A stretch of DNA of 64,000 nucleotides from Rhodocyclales bacterium (GTDB lineage Bacteria > Pseudomonadota > Gammaproteobacteria > Burkholderiales > Rhodocyclaceae), in the NCBI GenBank assembly GCA_016235745.1, contig JACRJA010000039.1, forward strand, positions 22,264 through 86,263, in the 5' to 3' direction. Within the stretch, counting starts at the first letter, position 1. Each line of letters starts with the position of its first letter. Shown here in pieces: positions 9,599 to 25,277 of this stretch. The notes beneath the pieces were generated by a model that saw nothing but the letters and a program-made list of their open reading frames with translations, was not told the DNA's origin and did no database searches. Both the position numbers and the translations under genes were made by a program.

Positions 9599-9900
9599 CG
9601 TCCGCTCCCCCCGGCGCCTTTGTTCGACTTGAACATGGCCAGCATCCGCTCGGTGACGACGTAGCCGCCGGCAGCATTGGCTGCGCCCAGCAATACGGCG
9701 ATGAAGCCGATGGTCAGCGAAACCGCATCGTCGGACGGCGTCTGCCCGAGCACGACCATCCCCCCGATCAAGACCACGCCGTGGATGAAGTTGGAACCGG
9801 ACATCAAGGGCGTGTGCAGGATGACCGGCACGCGCGCGATCACCTCGTAGCCCGTAAACGCCGCCAACATGAAAATGAACAATGCGCTCATGCCGTCCAT
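9595..9900 (-). CDS. pntAB: NAD(P) transhydrogenase subunit alpha part 2
   Basis: 101-residue membrane subunit with three or four helices, corresponding to the C-terminal membrane part of single-chain PntA. Recognisable segments are FTGYEVIARVPVILHTPL, GSNFIHGVVLIGG and GAANAAGGYVVTERML. The frame is open for 19 codons upstream, but the ATG at 9900 has a GAGGAGG ribosome site 8 bases away and begins at the conserved hydrophobic stretch. It lies 13 bases after pntA part 1 and overlaps pntB. A split alpha subunit is common in alpha- and betaproteobacteria. Confidence 0.94.
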   Translation of the reverse strand: MDGMSALFIFMLAAFTGYEVIARVPVILHTPLMSGSNFIHGVVLIGGMVVLGQTPSDDAVSLTIGFIAVLLGAANAAGGYVVTERMLAMFKSNKGAGGSGR

Positions 9901-9913
9901 CGCCGCCCCCTCC

Positions 9914-11038
9914 TCACAAACCCAGCCATTGGCGTACCCGCTCGCTCTTGAGCTCACCGGCGTGCGTCATGCAGGTGCCGGCAAGCACCTCGTCGTCCCA
10001 TGACAACGCCAGCGCTCCCTCGCGCAGGAAGAGCGAAACGAAGTTGAACACGTTCTTGGCGAACATCTCCGAGGCATGCACCGGCATGCGGCTCGGCACG
10101 AAGGTCGGACCGATCAGCAGCACCTCGCCGATCCAGGTCTTTTCTCCCGCGACGGTTCCCTCGACGTTGCCGCCCGTCTCCGCGGCCAGATCCACCACCA
10201 CCGCGCCGGGGCGCATGCGCGCGATCATGTCGGCGGTGATGATGCGCGGCGCCGGCCGCCCCGGAATGGAAGCGGTGGTGATGAGCGCGTCGGCCTGCCC
10301 CACCGCCTTGCCGAGCTTCTCCGCCTGCTGCGCCTTCTCTTCTTCGGTGAGCTCGCGCGCGTAGCCGCCCTCGCCCACGGCGCGCACCCCCGTATCGAGG
10401 AACTTCGCCCCGAGCGATTCCACCTGCTCGCGCGTCTCGGGGCGCACGTCGTAGGCTTCCACCGCCGCCCCCAGGCGCCGGGCGGTGGCGATCGCCTGCA
10501 ACCCCGCCACGCCGGCGCCGATCACCAGCACCTTGGCCGGACGGATGGTACCGGCGGCATAGGTGAGCATGGGAAAGAACTTCGGGCTGTGATCGGCGGC
10601 AATGAGCGCCGCCTCGTAGCCGGCCACCGTCGCCTGGGAAGAAAGGATGTCCATGCTCTGCGCGCGCGAGATGCGCGGCAGGAGTTCGAGCGCAAACGCG
10701 GTGATGCGCCGCTCGAGCAGGCGCTCGAGGCGCTCGCGGCTGCCCCAGGGCTGCAACGCCCCCACCAGGACCGAGCCTTCCGGCATGAGCGCGAGCTCCT
10801 CGTCGCGGGGCGGCTGCACGCACAGCACGAGCTGCGCGCGGCGGAACACCTCCGCCGGCTCGGACACGATCCCCACCCCCGCGAACGACTCGTCGGCCCA
10901 ATGCGCCCGCTTGGCCATGCCCGCAGCCATTACGAGCTTGGCCCCCAGCGCCTCGTATTTCTTCACCAGGTCCGGCACCAGCGCCACCCGCCGCTCCTGC
11001 GGCTGCGGTGCGCTCGCCACCCCCACGATCACGCCCAT
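9914..11038 (-). CDS. pntAA: NAD(P) transhydrogenase subunit alpha part 1
   Basis: 374-residue soluble domain I, which binds NAD(H) and shares its fold with alanine dehydrogenase. Seen are the N-terminal PQERRVALVPD, the Rossmann motif KVLVIGAGVAGLQAIATA near residue 170, the RQE-type loop region TREQVESLGAKF, and PGAVVVDLAAETGGN. A good AAAGGGGGG ribosome site precedes the ATG at 11038. It starts the pnt operon 22 bases after serS, so read-through from serS is possible. Confidence 0.96.
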   Translation of the reverse strand: MGVIVGVASAPQPQERRVALVPDLVKKYEALGAKLVMAAGMAKRAHWADESFAGVGIVSEPAEVFRRAQLVLCVQPPRDEELALMPEGSVLVGALQPWGSRERLERLLERRITAFALELLPRISRAQSMDILSSQATVAGYEAALIAADHSPKFFPMLTYAAGTIRPAKVLVIGAGVAGLQAIATARRLGAAVEAYDVRPETREQVESLGAKFLDTGVRAVGEGGYARELTEEEKAQQAEKLGKAVGQADALITTASIPGRPAPRIITADMIARMRPGAVVVDLAAETGGNVEGTVAGEKTWIGEVLLIGPTFVPSRMPVHASEMFAKNVFNFVSLFLREGALALSWDDEVLAGTCMTHAGELKSERVRQWLGL

Positions 11039-11060
11039 GCTCCCCCCTTTGTGCCTTCGA

Positions 11061-12356
<1,296 letters not shown>

Positions 12357-12381
12357 CTAACGTCACGAACAAGAAGACGCA

Positions 12382-12411
12382 ACGATACCAGCAACCCCGC
12401 CCGCCCGGCAA
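12382..12411 (-). promoter_or_regulatory. Possible promoter of serS
   Basis: Minus-strand TTGCCG (12406-12411) and TATCGT (12382-12387) with an 18-base spacer, about 35 bases upstream of serS. Partial consensus matches only. Confidence 0.35.
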
Positions 12412-12424
12412 CGCCAGCGGGCCG

Positions 12425-13294
12425 TCAGGACGCCGCAGACGAGGTCAACGCCTCATCCTCTTTGGCCTGGCGCAGCAAGGCCGCGTTCTCACGCGCCCGC
12501 TGCTTGGCCCGTTGCGCCATCCAGACGCTGGACAGGAGCAGGCCGGCCACCACCAGATAGACCGTGACGGCGCCGATGACGTTGATCTCGGGGTTGAGCC
12601 CGAGACGAGCGCGCGAGAAGATCACCACCGGCAGCGGCGAAGTCCCCGGCCCCGAGAGGAAGGCCGAGATCACCACCTCGTCGAGCGACAGCGTCAGCGT
12701 CAGCAACCAGGCCGAGGCCACGGCCTGAAAGATGGCCGGCAAGGTCACGAGGAAGAACACTTGCGACGGGCGCGCCCCCAGATCCATCGCCGCTTCCTCC
12801 AGCGCCGTATCCACTTCCCGCAGCCGCGACATGATGGTGATCGCGGCGTACGAGACGCACATCACGGTATGGCCGATGAAGAGCGTCGTAAACCCCTTCT
12901 GTGGAAAGCCGAAGAGATGCTCCATGCTGACGAAAAAGAGCAGCAGCACCATCGCCAGCACCACCGTCGGCAATACCAGCGGCACGTTGAGCAGCAGGGT
13001 AAAGAGCCCTTTGCCGGGGAAACGCCGATAGCGCGTCAAGGCGTAGGCGGCACAGGTGCCCAGCACCACGGAAGTGGTGGCGGTAGCCACCGCGATCTCC
13101 AGCGACAGCACCAGGGCGTCGATCAGCACCTGATCGGCCGCCGCCTCGGCGTACCAGCGCAAGGTCCACCCGCCCCAGACCGTGACCATGCGCGAATCGT
13201 TGAACGAATAGATCACCAGCACCACGATCGGCAGGTACAAAAAGCCGTAGACGAGTACCGTCCACAAGGTCGCCAGCCAAGGGAAACGTCTCAT
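12425..13294 (-). CDS. potI: Polyamine ABC transporter permease (PotI/PotC type)
   Basis: 289-residue inner-membrane permease with six predicted helices, starting in a hydrophobic stretch (VYGFLYLPIVVLVIYSF). The ABC-coupling EAA loop is visible as TALEEAAMDLGARPSQVFF. It pairs with PotH to form the channel for putrescine or spermidine. The ATG at 13294 overlaps the potH stop (ATGA); the open frame upstream of it is the potH shadow. It is the last gene of the operon. PotI rather than PotC is chosen because the binding protein looks like PotF. Confidence 0.9.
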   Translation of the reverse strand: MRRFPWLATLWTVLVYGFLYLPIVVLVIYSFNDSRMVTVWGGWTLRWYAEAAADQVLIDALVLSLEIAVATATTSVVLGTCAAYALTRYRRFPGKGLFTLLLNVPLVLPTVVLAMVLLLFFVSMEHLFGFPQKGFTTLFIGHTVMCVSYAAITIMSRLREVDTALEEAAMDLGARPSQVFFLVTLPAIFQAVASAWLLTLTLSLDEVVISAFLSGPGTSPLPVVIFSRARLGLNPEINVIGAVTVYLVVAGLLLSSVWMAQRAKQRARENAALLRQAKEDEALTSSAAS

Positions 13295-14193
13295 CGCCGG
13301 GCCTCCATCAGGCGCATCTGGTAGCGGTTGAAGAGCCAGATCGGGAAGAGGATGATGAGCAACATCAGCATCGTCACCGCCGCGGCCCGCTGCCAGTCGA
13401 GGTTGATGAAGAATTCGTTCCACATCATGCGGCCGATGTTCAGGATCGATATGCCGCCGAGCAACTCGGGGATCACGTATTCCCCCACCGCCGGGATGAA
13501 GACGAGAAGCGAGCCGGCAAGAATGCCCTCGCGCGACAAGGGCACGGTCACCAGCCAGAAACGCTGCCACGGCCGCGCCCCCAGGTCGGCCGCCGCCTCC
13601 AGCAGCCGCCGGTCGAGCTTGACGAGGTTGGCGTACAACGGCAGGATCATGAAGGGGATATAGCCATAGACCATGCCCACCATGAAGGAAAACTTGGTAA
13701 ACATCAGCTGCAGCGGCTCATCGACGATGCCTGCCCACAACAGGAACTGGTTGATCAAGCCGTTGGCATCGAGAATGTTCTTCCAGGCATAGATGCGGAT
13801 GAGGAACGGCGTCCAGAATGGCAGCATGATGAGCATCAGCATCACCGGCCGCAGCGTAGGAAAACTCTGGGCCAGAAAATAAGCGAAGGGATAGCCGATG
13901 AGAAGGCACAGCAAGGTCGTCAGCAGGGCATATCCCACCGACGAGAGATAGGTGAGCAGATAGACGTCGTCCTGCATCACGCTCAGATAGGCATCGAAAT
14001 GCAGCTTGATGCTGAGCGTGCCCTCCTCCAGCCACGAGATCAGCGGCTCGAATCCCACCCCGACGGCATCGGCGTGCGAGAAGCTGATCTTGAGCAAAAT
14101 GAGAAAGGGCAACAACAAAAAGACGAAAAGGAAAAACTGCGGCACGCCGATCACGAACCAGCGACCGGACGGCAACCAGGAACGACGCAGCAT
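13291..14193 (-). CDS. potH: Polyamine ABC transporter permease (PotH/PotB type)
   Basis: 300-residue permease with six predicted helices, the first at FFLFVFLLLPFLILLKISF. The EAA coupling loop reads RLLEAAADLGARPWQRFW. The ATG at 14193 follows an AGGAGA ribosome site and removes 20 unlikely upstream codons. The gap to potG is 23 bases and the stop overlaps potI. Together with PotI it makes the transmembrane pore driven by PotG. Confidence 0.92.
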   Translation of the reverse strand: MLRRSWLPSGRWFVIGVPQFFLFVFLLLPFLILLKISFSHADAVGVGFEPLISWLEEGTLSIKLHFDAYLSVMQDDVYLLTYLSSVGYALLTTLLCLLIGYPFAYFLAQSFPTLRPVMLMLIMLPFWTPFLIRIYAWKNILDANGLINQFLLWAGIVDEPLQLMFTKFSFMVGMVYGYIPFMILPLYANLVKLDRRLLEAAADLGARPWQRFWLVTVPLSREGILAGSLLVFIPAVGEYVIPELLGGISILNIGRMMWNEFFINLDWQRAAAVTMLMLLIILFPIWLFNRYQMRLMEARR

Positions 14194-14216
14194 GGCGATC
14201 TCCTGCAGCGGACGTT

Positions 14217-15338
14217 TCACTCGACGATGACCACCGGCGCCGACGGCATCCAATGCGCCGTCACGCGCGCTCCGGGCTCATGAGGCTCCTCGTAGCGATC
14301 GACGTTGGCGACGGTGACGCGCACGCGACGTCCCGTGGACGATTCGATCTCATAGGCGGTATAGCTGCCCATGTAGCTGCGCGCCGCCACCGTCCCCTGT
14401 ACGGCGTTGTAGGGATAATCCTGCCAGCCGGGCTCGAGCGAGATCTTCTCGGGGCGCAAGGCCACGGTGAGGTTCATCCCCTGTTGCCCCTCCACACCGT
14501 GCCCGACGTGGAACAGGCACTCCGGCGTCTGGATCTCGCAGTAATGCGGCTCATCGACCACGAGCTCACCGTCGAAGAGGTTGACGCTGCCGATGAAATC
14601 GGCCACGAAGCGGTTCTTCGGGTTCTCATAGACCTCACTGGGCGTGCCGATCTGCAAGAAACGCCCTTCACGCATCACCGCGAGGCGATCGGCCATCGTC
14701 ATCGCCTCTTCCTGGTCATGGGTGACGATGACGCAGGTGAGTCCCACCTGTCGCAAAATGCTCACGAGTTCCATCTGGGTACGCTCGCGCAGCTTGCGAT
14801 CCAGCGCCCCCATCGGCTCATCGAGCAACAGCAGCTTGGGACGCTTGGCCAGGCTGCGCGCCAGCGCCACGCGCTGCTGCTGCCCCCCCGAGAGCTGATG
14901 CGGCTTTCTTTTGGCATAAGGCTTGAGCTGCACCAGATCCAGCATCTGCTCGACGCGCTCGGCGATCTGCGCCTTGGGCATCCCCTCGCGCTTGAGGCCG
15001 AACGCGATGTTGTCATACACCGTCAGATGCGGGAAGAGAGCGTAGGACTGAAACATCATGTTGATCGGCCGCTCGTAAGGCGGCAGAGCCGTGATGTCCT
15101 GCCCGTCGAGTACGATGCGCCCGGCCGTCGGCACCTCGAAACCGGCCAGCATCCGCAGCAGCGTCGTCTTGCCGCAGCCCGACGAACCGAGCAGGGCAAA
15201 GATCTCGCCCTGCTCGATGGCCAGACTCACATTGTTGACGGCAACGACTTCGTCATACTCTTTTCGAATCGACTCGATCTTCAGGAAATCGGGCGCCCCC
15301 CCGGCGGCATCGGCGCGAGCAGCGACGGTCTGGTTCAT
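14217..15338 (-). CDS. potG: Polyamine ABC transporter ATP-binding protein (PotG/PotA type)
   Basis: 373-residue ATPase. Walker A is GSSGCGKT at residues 51-58, the ABC signature is LSGGQQQR, Walker B is LLLLDEP, and the H-loop follows in VIVTHDQEEAM. A C-terminal regulatory TOBE domain of about 110 residues follows (ALRPEKISLEPG). It powers uptake through PotH-PotI. It lies between a binding-protein gene upstream and two permeases downstream, the potFGHI order. Confidence 0.94.
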   Translation of the reverse strand: MNQTVAARADAAGGAPDFLKIESIRKEYDEVVAVNNVSLAIEQGEIFALLGSSGCGKTTLLRMLAGFEVPTAGRIVLDGQDITALPPYERPINMMFQSYALFPHLTVYDNIAFGLKREGMPKAQIAERVEQMLDLVQLKPYAKRKPHQLSGGQQQRVALARSLAKRPKLLLLDEPMGALDRKLRERTQMELVSILRQVGLTCVIVTHDQEEAMTMADRLAVMREGRFLQIGTPSEVYENPKNRFVADFIGSVNLFDGELVVDEPHYCEIQTPECLFHVGHGVEGQQGMNLTVALRPEKISLEPGWQDYPYNAVQGTVAARSYMGSYTAYEIESSTGRRVRVTVANVDRYEEPHEPGARVTAHWMPSAPVVIVE

Positions 15339-15370
15339 GACGGTGCCGAAACTCCTCGGAAAACGAAGGG

Positions 15371-15404
15371 AAAAAGATTTGCGCCCCGGCCTAGACCAGG
15401 GCGC
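15371..15404 (-). terminator. Possible partial terminator between potF and potG
   Basis: In the 94-base potF-potG gap, the minus strand forms GCGCCC...GGGCGC (15381-15404) and, three bases later, a T-rich run. Such leaky hairpins often lower permease and ATPase expression relative to the binding protein. Confidence 0.5.
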
Positions 15405-15432
15405 GTGCGGCTCACTTCATGCGAAACTTCAT

Positions 15433-16587
15433 TCAGCGATTGGTACGGAATTTCGTATAGTACTGCGTCACCAAGCGCCTTTCCTCGTTGCTATAGACTT
15501 TCGGCGGACGGAGCTTGCGCATCAGTTCCGGCTTGAGGAAGACGGCGTCGTTGCTCTTGATCGAGGCGTCGACATGCGGCAAGGAAGCCGGCACCGGGTT
15601 GGCATAGAAAACGGTATTGGTATCGGCAGCGATCGCCTCCGGCTGCAAGCGATAGTCGAGGAACTTGTAGGCATTGTCGACGTGCTTCGCATCGGCCGGG
15701 ATCGCCACCGTATCGACGAGCAGCACCCCGCCGTGCGTGGGCGGGAACACCTTGATGTTCACCCCGTTCTTCGCTTCCTTGGCCCGGTTGGCGGCGATGC
15801 CGATGTCGCCGGACCAGCCGAAGGACAGGCAGAGATTGCCGCCGGCCAGGTCGTTGATGTAGCCGCTCGAGGAGAGCTGCGTCACGTAGGGTCGAATCTT
15901 GCCGACCATCTCCCAGGCGCGACGGAAGTCCTCCCGATCGTGGCTCTCCACGGGGATGTTCAGGTAATTGAACGCCGCTTCCATGATGTCGCCGCCGGAA
16001 TCGAGCAGGGAGATGCCGCAGCTCTTCAGTTTGCTCGCATACTCGGGCTTGAAGAGCAGATCCCAGGGATTCTCGGGCATGGGCATCCCCTCGAGCGCCT
16101 TTTGCACCTTGTCGACGTTGATCCCCACCGTGGTATAGCCCCACATCCAGGGAATGAGGTACTGGTTGCCGGGGTCCATCGTCGCGAGCAGCTTCATGAG
16201 CTCGGGATCGAGGTTCTTGTAGTTGGGGATCTTGGATTTGTCGATCGGCTTGAAGAATCCCGCCTTGATCTCGATCGCCGCCCAGTTGGCCGAAGGCACG
16301 ACGATGTCGTAGCCGGTGTTACCCGCGGCGAGCTTGGCAAACAACGTCTCGTTCGAATCGAAGGTGTCGTAGCGCACCTTGATTCCGGTTTCCTTCTCGA
16401 AATTGGACAGGGTGCTCGGGGCGATGTAATCCGACCAGTTGTAGATATTGAGCTGCTGGTCGTCCGAAGCCGCCTGCGCCATACCCACCGCCGCGCAGCA
16501 CGTCAACGCCGCCGCTGCCGCCACGCGCCGCCACGACACGGCGGCAGCTTTCACGAACGGCAACCGTCCGAAAAAGGTCTGCAACAT
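15433..16587 (-). CDS. potF: Polyamine-binding periplasmic protein (PotF type)
   Basis: 384-residue solute-binding protein. The start at 16587 has an AAAGGAGG ribosome site and yields a signal peptide of about 40 residues ending near GMAQA. The mature protein begins LNIYNWSDYIAPSTLSNF and continues ETGIKVRYDTFDSNETLFAK and TGYDIVVPSANW, close to E. coli PotF as I recall it. LKSCGISLLD and FGWSGDIGIAANRAKEAKNG are further shared segments. It delivers putrescine (inferred) to PotGHI. The promoter must lie in the 266-base gap to 16853. Confidence 0.93.
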   Translation of the reverse strand: MLQTFFGRLPFVKAAAVSWRRVAAAAALTCCAAVGMAQAASDDQQLNIYNWSDYIAPSTLSNFEKETGIKVRYDTFDSNETLFAKLAAGNTGYDIVVPSANWAAIEIKAGFFKPIDKSKIPNYKNLDPELMKLLATMDPGNQYLIPWMWGYTTVGINVDKVQKALEGMPMPENPWDLLFKPEYASKLKSCGISLLDSGGDIMEAAFNYLNIPVESHDREDFRRAWEMVGKIRPYVTQLSSSGYINDLAGGNLCLSFGWSGDIGIAANRAKEAKNGVNIKVFPPTHGGVLLVDTVAIPADAKHVDNAYKFLDYRLQPEAIAADTNTVFYANPVPASLPHVDASIKSNDAVFLKPELMRKLRPPKVYSNEERRLVTQYYTKFRTNR

Positions 16588-16807
16588 CTCGTCGCCTCCT
16601 TTGCTGAAAAAGGGAAAAAACCGTGCCCCCACGGCTTGCGCTCGCCTCGCACGCGCCTGGATTCGGCCGACGCGGACAAGCGCGAAGTGTAGCAAACCCC
16701 GAGCCCGAGCGGGGCATCCACGAAATGATCCGTAAAAAATTTTCCCGATAGGATCAAACAACGAAACGGACTGAAAACAAAAAGAAAATTCGATTGGACA
16801 GAAAGCC

Positions 16808-16822
16808 TGGCAGAACCTACGC
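16808..16822 (+). promoter_or_regulatory. Candidate sigma-54 (-24/-12) promoter
   Basis: TGGCA at 16808-16812 and GC at 16821-16822 fall at the exact -24/-12 spacing of an RpoN promoter. The -12 half lacks the usual TT before GC. The predicted start (about 16834) is 20 bases before the small ORF. The rest of the gap 16588-16853 is AT-rich and has no gene. Confidence 0.35.
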
Positions 16823-16853
16823 TGGACACAGTAAACCCAGGCAGGACAAAGCC

Positions 16854-17135
16854 ATGTTGACCTTACGCGACTGCCTCGACTACTGCAGCCTCACCGAAGA
16901 AGAAATCGGGCTGCTGGCCGAGCATCATGACCTCCCCGCCGAAGCCGCCGGCCTCATCGCCTGCAGCCTCTCCCAATCCGACGAAGGCATCGTCGTGCTG
17001 ACCAACTGGCTGCTCGAGATCGCCGAGCGCGCCATCGAAGACGGCAACGCCGCCAAGGCGCGGCAGGCGCACGAAGCCTGCAAGCGGCTGCTCGCCGATC
17101 ACCCCCTGCGAGCCTCTGCCGGCACCGGTTCATGA
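16854..17135 (+). CDS. Small acidic helical protein of unknown function
   Basis: 93-residue soluble protein starting MLTLRDCLDYCSLTEEEIGL. It predicts four or five helices with no membrane segment. Acidic stretches (TEEEIGLLAEHHDLPAEAA) alternate with an alanine-rich C-terminal helix (NAAKARQAHEACKRLLADH). Three or four cysteines have no recognisable metal pattern. The in-frame extension upstream lacks a ribosome site; AGGA precedes the ATG at 16854. Its stop overlaps the convergent rarA stop by six bases. I do not recognise the family. Only candidate regulation is the sigma-54-like site upstream. Confidence 0.65.
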   Translation: MLTLRDCLDYCSLTEEEIGLLAEHHDLPAEAAGLIACSLSQSDEGIVVLTNWLLEIAERAIEDGNAAKARQAHEACKRLLADHPLRASAGTGS

Positions 17136-18431
17136 GCGGCGCCGCTGCGCCTGCGCGTCCAGTTCGCGCAGGTGTTCGAGCTTGGCGCGGATCTTCGCTT
17201 CCAGCCCCCGTTCCACCGGTCGGTACCAGCGCTGCGGCGCCATCCCGTCGGGGAAATAGCGCTCGCCGGCAGCGTACCCTTCCGGCTCGTCGTGCGGATA
17301 GCGGTAGGTCTTGCCGAAACCCAGTTCCTTCATGAGCCGGGTGGGGGCGTTGCGCAGATGCAACGGCACCGGACGCGAGCCGTCCTGGCGCACGAAAGCG
17401 CGCGCCGCGTTGTAGGCGAGGTAGACGGCGTTCGATTTCGGCGCGCAGGCCAGATACACCACCGCCTCGGCAAGCGCCAGCTCCCCTTCGGGAGACCCCA
17501 GCCGCTCATAGGCGGCGCAGGCATCGAGCGCGAGCGTCAGCGCCCGCGGATCGGCAAGCCCCACGTCTTCGCTGGCCATGCGCACGATGCGCCGTCCCAG
17601 ATAGAGCGGATCGGCCCCGCCGTCGAGCATGCGCACGAACCAGTAAAGGGCTGCGTCGGGGTCGGAACCGCGCACCGCCTTGTGCAGGGCCGAGATCTGG
17701 TCATAGAAAGCGTCGCCCCCCTTGTCGAAGCGCCGCAGCCGCTCGCCCATCACCGAGCGCGCGAACGGCACGTCGATCACTGCCTGCCCGCGGGCGCGGG
17801 CCGCCTGCCACAGCCATTCCACGTCGTTCAGCAGCCGCCGCGCGTCCCCATCGGCGAGTTCGACGAGCATGACGCGCGCCGCCTCGTCCAAGGGCACCGC
17901 ATCCTGCGGAAACCGCGCCTCGGCCCGGGCGAGCAGGGCAGTGAGCGCCGTTGCGTCCAGAGGCTCGAGCCGCAGCACTGTGGTGCGCGACAGCAGGGCC
18001 GAATTCACTTCGAAGGAAGGATTTTCCGTCGTCGCGCCGATGAAGGTGACCAGCCCTTCCTCGACCTGGTGCAGGAAGGCGTCCTGCTGCGCCTTGTTGA
18101 AGCGGTGCACCTCGTCGACGAAGAGCACCGTCGTGCCGCCGCGCTCGCGCTCGGCGCGCGCCTCGTCGATGGCCGCGCGGATCTCCTTCACTCCGGCCAT
18201 GACGGCCGAAAGCGCGATGAAGCGCGCCCCTACCGCCTGCGCGAGCAGACGCGCGAGCGTCGTCTTTCCTACGCCGGGCGGCCCCCACAGGATCATGGAG
18301 AAGAGCCGCCCCTGCTCCCAGGCGACCCGCAGCGGCTTGCCCGGCCCGAGCAAGTGCTCCTGCCCCACCACCTCGTCGAGGTGCTGCGGGCGCATGCGCT
18401 CGGCAAGCGGCGCGCGCGCTTCCCCGCTCAT
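17130..18431 (-). CDS. rarA: Replication-associated recombination protein A
   Basis: 433-residue AAA+ ATPase (RarA/MgsA, homologous to WRNIP1), acting at stalled replication forks. Walker A is GPPGVGKT at residues 50-57, Walker B region is VLFVDEVHRFNKAQQDAFL, and sensor ATTENPSFEVN is present. The C-terminal half has the clamp-loader-like lid and tetramerisation region. The ATG at 18431 overlaps the lolA stop (ATGA), replacing a longer frame that is a lolA shadow. The ftsK-lolA-rarA order is conserved in many proteobacteria. Confidence 0.95.
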   Translation of the reverse strand: MSGEARAPLAERMRPQHLDEVVGQEHLLGPGKPLRVAWEQGRLFSMILWGPPGVGKTTLARLLAQAVGARFIALSAVMAGVKEIRAAIDEARAERERGGTTVLFVDEVHRFNKAQQDAFLHQVEEGLVTFIGATTENPSFEVNSALLSRTTVLRLEPLDATALTALLARAEARFPQDAVPLDEAARVMLVELADGDARRLLNDVEWLWQAARARGQAVIDVPFARSVMGERLRRFDKGGDAFYDQISALHKAVRGSDPDAALYWFVRMLDGGADPLYLGRRIVRMASEDVGLADPRALTLALDACAAYERLGSPEGELALAEAVVYLACAPKSNAVYLAYNAARAFVRQDGSRPVPLHLRNAPTRLMKELGFGKTYRYPHDEPEGYAAGERYFPDGMAPQRWYRPVERGLEAKIRAKLEHLRELDAQAQRRRS

Positions 18432-19080
18432 CGGCGCCCCGGGCGGTTTTCCAGCACCTTGGTGCCGGGCGGCGGCGTGAAGGCGAACTCCTCGGGCGAC
18501 ACCGACCACATCCGCCGGAACTCGGTGAACACGATCTCGCTCGTCTGGCCGAAATGATCCTCGATGCGCATGCGCCGCAACTGCTCCCCTTCGCCTTCTA
18601 CCACGACGCGCACGATGCCGGCTTCGGCCGAGCGCGCCCGCAGGCGCACCGCCCAGCGCTCCCCTTCCACTTCTCCCCCCTCGGGGGCGAACTCGCGGTG
18701 CAACGCCTGAGCGTCGGCGAGAATCGCCACCGGCGAGCCCGAGAGCGCCTGCGTAAGCGGCGTCACCACCACTTGCTCCAGATCGGCGTCCCACACCTGC
18801 ACGGTCTTGCCGTCGCTCACCACCAGCTGCTGCGCCGGCGCCGTCACCTCCCAGCGAAAACGGCTCGGCCGCTCATAGACGAACCGCCCCTCGGAGCGTT
18901 GCACCGCCCGTCCCTGCGGGTCGAGCACCTCCTGGCGGAAACGCCCCTGCGCTGCGCTCGTCTGCGTCACGAAAGATTCGAGCCGCCGCACCGCCTCCTC
19001 GGCCACGCCCGGCTGGGCGATGGCCACTCCGGCAGCCAGCGTCGCCCACAGCGCCAGCACCCATCCCGAAAAAACGCGCT

Positions 19081-19084
<4 letters not shown>
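18428..19084 (-). CDS. lolA: Outer-membrane lipoprotein carrier protein
   Basis: 218-residue periplasmic chaperone that takes lipoproteins from LolCDE to LolB. A signal peptide of about 23 residues ends at GVAIA. The mature protein has the LolA pattern [34 protein letters not shown] and [17 protein letters not shown]. Arg in the RFRWE segment corresponds to the conserved hydrophobic-lid arginine. Start and stop both overlap neighbours by four bases. Confidence 0.94.
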
Positions 19085-22660
<3,576 letters not shown>

Positions 22661-22665
22661 ATCCC

Positions 22666-23280
22666 ATGGCCCGCCCGCGCCCGCCGGCCTGGGCGGCCCC
22701 CTTGGCCGCGCTCAAAAAGGGAAAGACCGCCCCGCCCGGCTCCGCTCCCCCGCCGGCGCCTGGCGAAGACGCCGATTGGCGCGCGGGCGTCAAGCCGCTC
22801 TCCTTCACCCCCCGGGTGGAGCCCGAACGCCCGCGCCCGGCGCCGGTGCCGCGGCAAAAACTCGCCGACGAACGCGCCATCCTCGCCGAAGAGCTGCTCG
22901 CCCCGCTGGACCTCGAAGACTGGCTGGAAGCGGACGAAGAGACGCATTTTTTGCGTCCCGGCGTACCGCGGCGCGTGCTCACCGACCTACGGCGCAGCCG
23001 CTGGGCGCTGCAAGGCGAAGTCGACCTGCATGGCCTCACGCGGATCGAGGCGCGCGAGGAGCTCTCGGCCTACCTCGCCCGCGCCCGGCGCCAGGGGCTG
23101 CGCTGCATCCGCGTCATCCACGGCAAGGGGCTGCGCTCGCCGGGCGGCTTTTCCGTGCTGCGCCACCTATCGCGGCGCTGGCTGGCGCAGCGCGACGAGA
23201 TTCTCGCCTTCTGCGAAGCCCCGCCCACCCGCGGCGGCAGCGGCGCGCTCATCGTGCTGCTGCGCGCGCCCCGCGAGTGA
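22666..23280 (+). CDS. Smr domain protein
   Basis: 204-residue protein with a disordered, proline-rich N-terminal half (residues 1-75) and a C-terminal Smr domain (about 115-200). Domain marks are the LHG motif in VDLHGLTRIEAREEL and VIHGKGLRSPGG, the expected nuclease-type positions. Stand-alone Smr proteins of proteobacteria (SmrA/SmrB, YdaL/YfcN class) nick DNA or cleave mRNA at collided ribosomes; which applies here is not readable. It sits 5 bases after trxB and is probably co-transcribed. Confidence 0.87.
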   Translation: MARPRPPAWAAPLAALKKGKTAPPGSAPPPAPGEDADWRAGVKPLSFTPRVEPERPRPAPVPRQKLADERAILAEELLAPLDLEDWLEADEETHFLRPGVPRRVLTDLRRSRWALQGEVDLHGLTRIEAREELSAYLARARRQGLRCIRVIHGKGLRSPGGFSVLRHLSRRWLAQRDEILAFCEAPPTRGGSGALIVLLRAPRE

Positions 23281-23286
23281 ATCGGC

Positions 23287-25262
<1,976 letters not shown>

Positions 25263-25277
25263 CCCGTCTGCACCGTT

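Noticed and set aside
7881..9677. 598-codon minus-strand frame spanning pntB
   Set aside because: Only its last 110 codons (from 8210) make a sensible signal-peptide protein; the rest is an out-of-frame copy of pntB.
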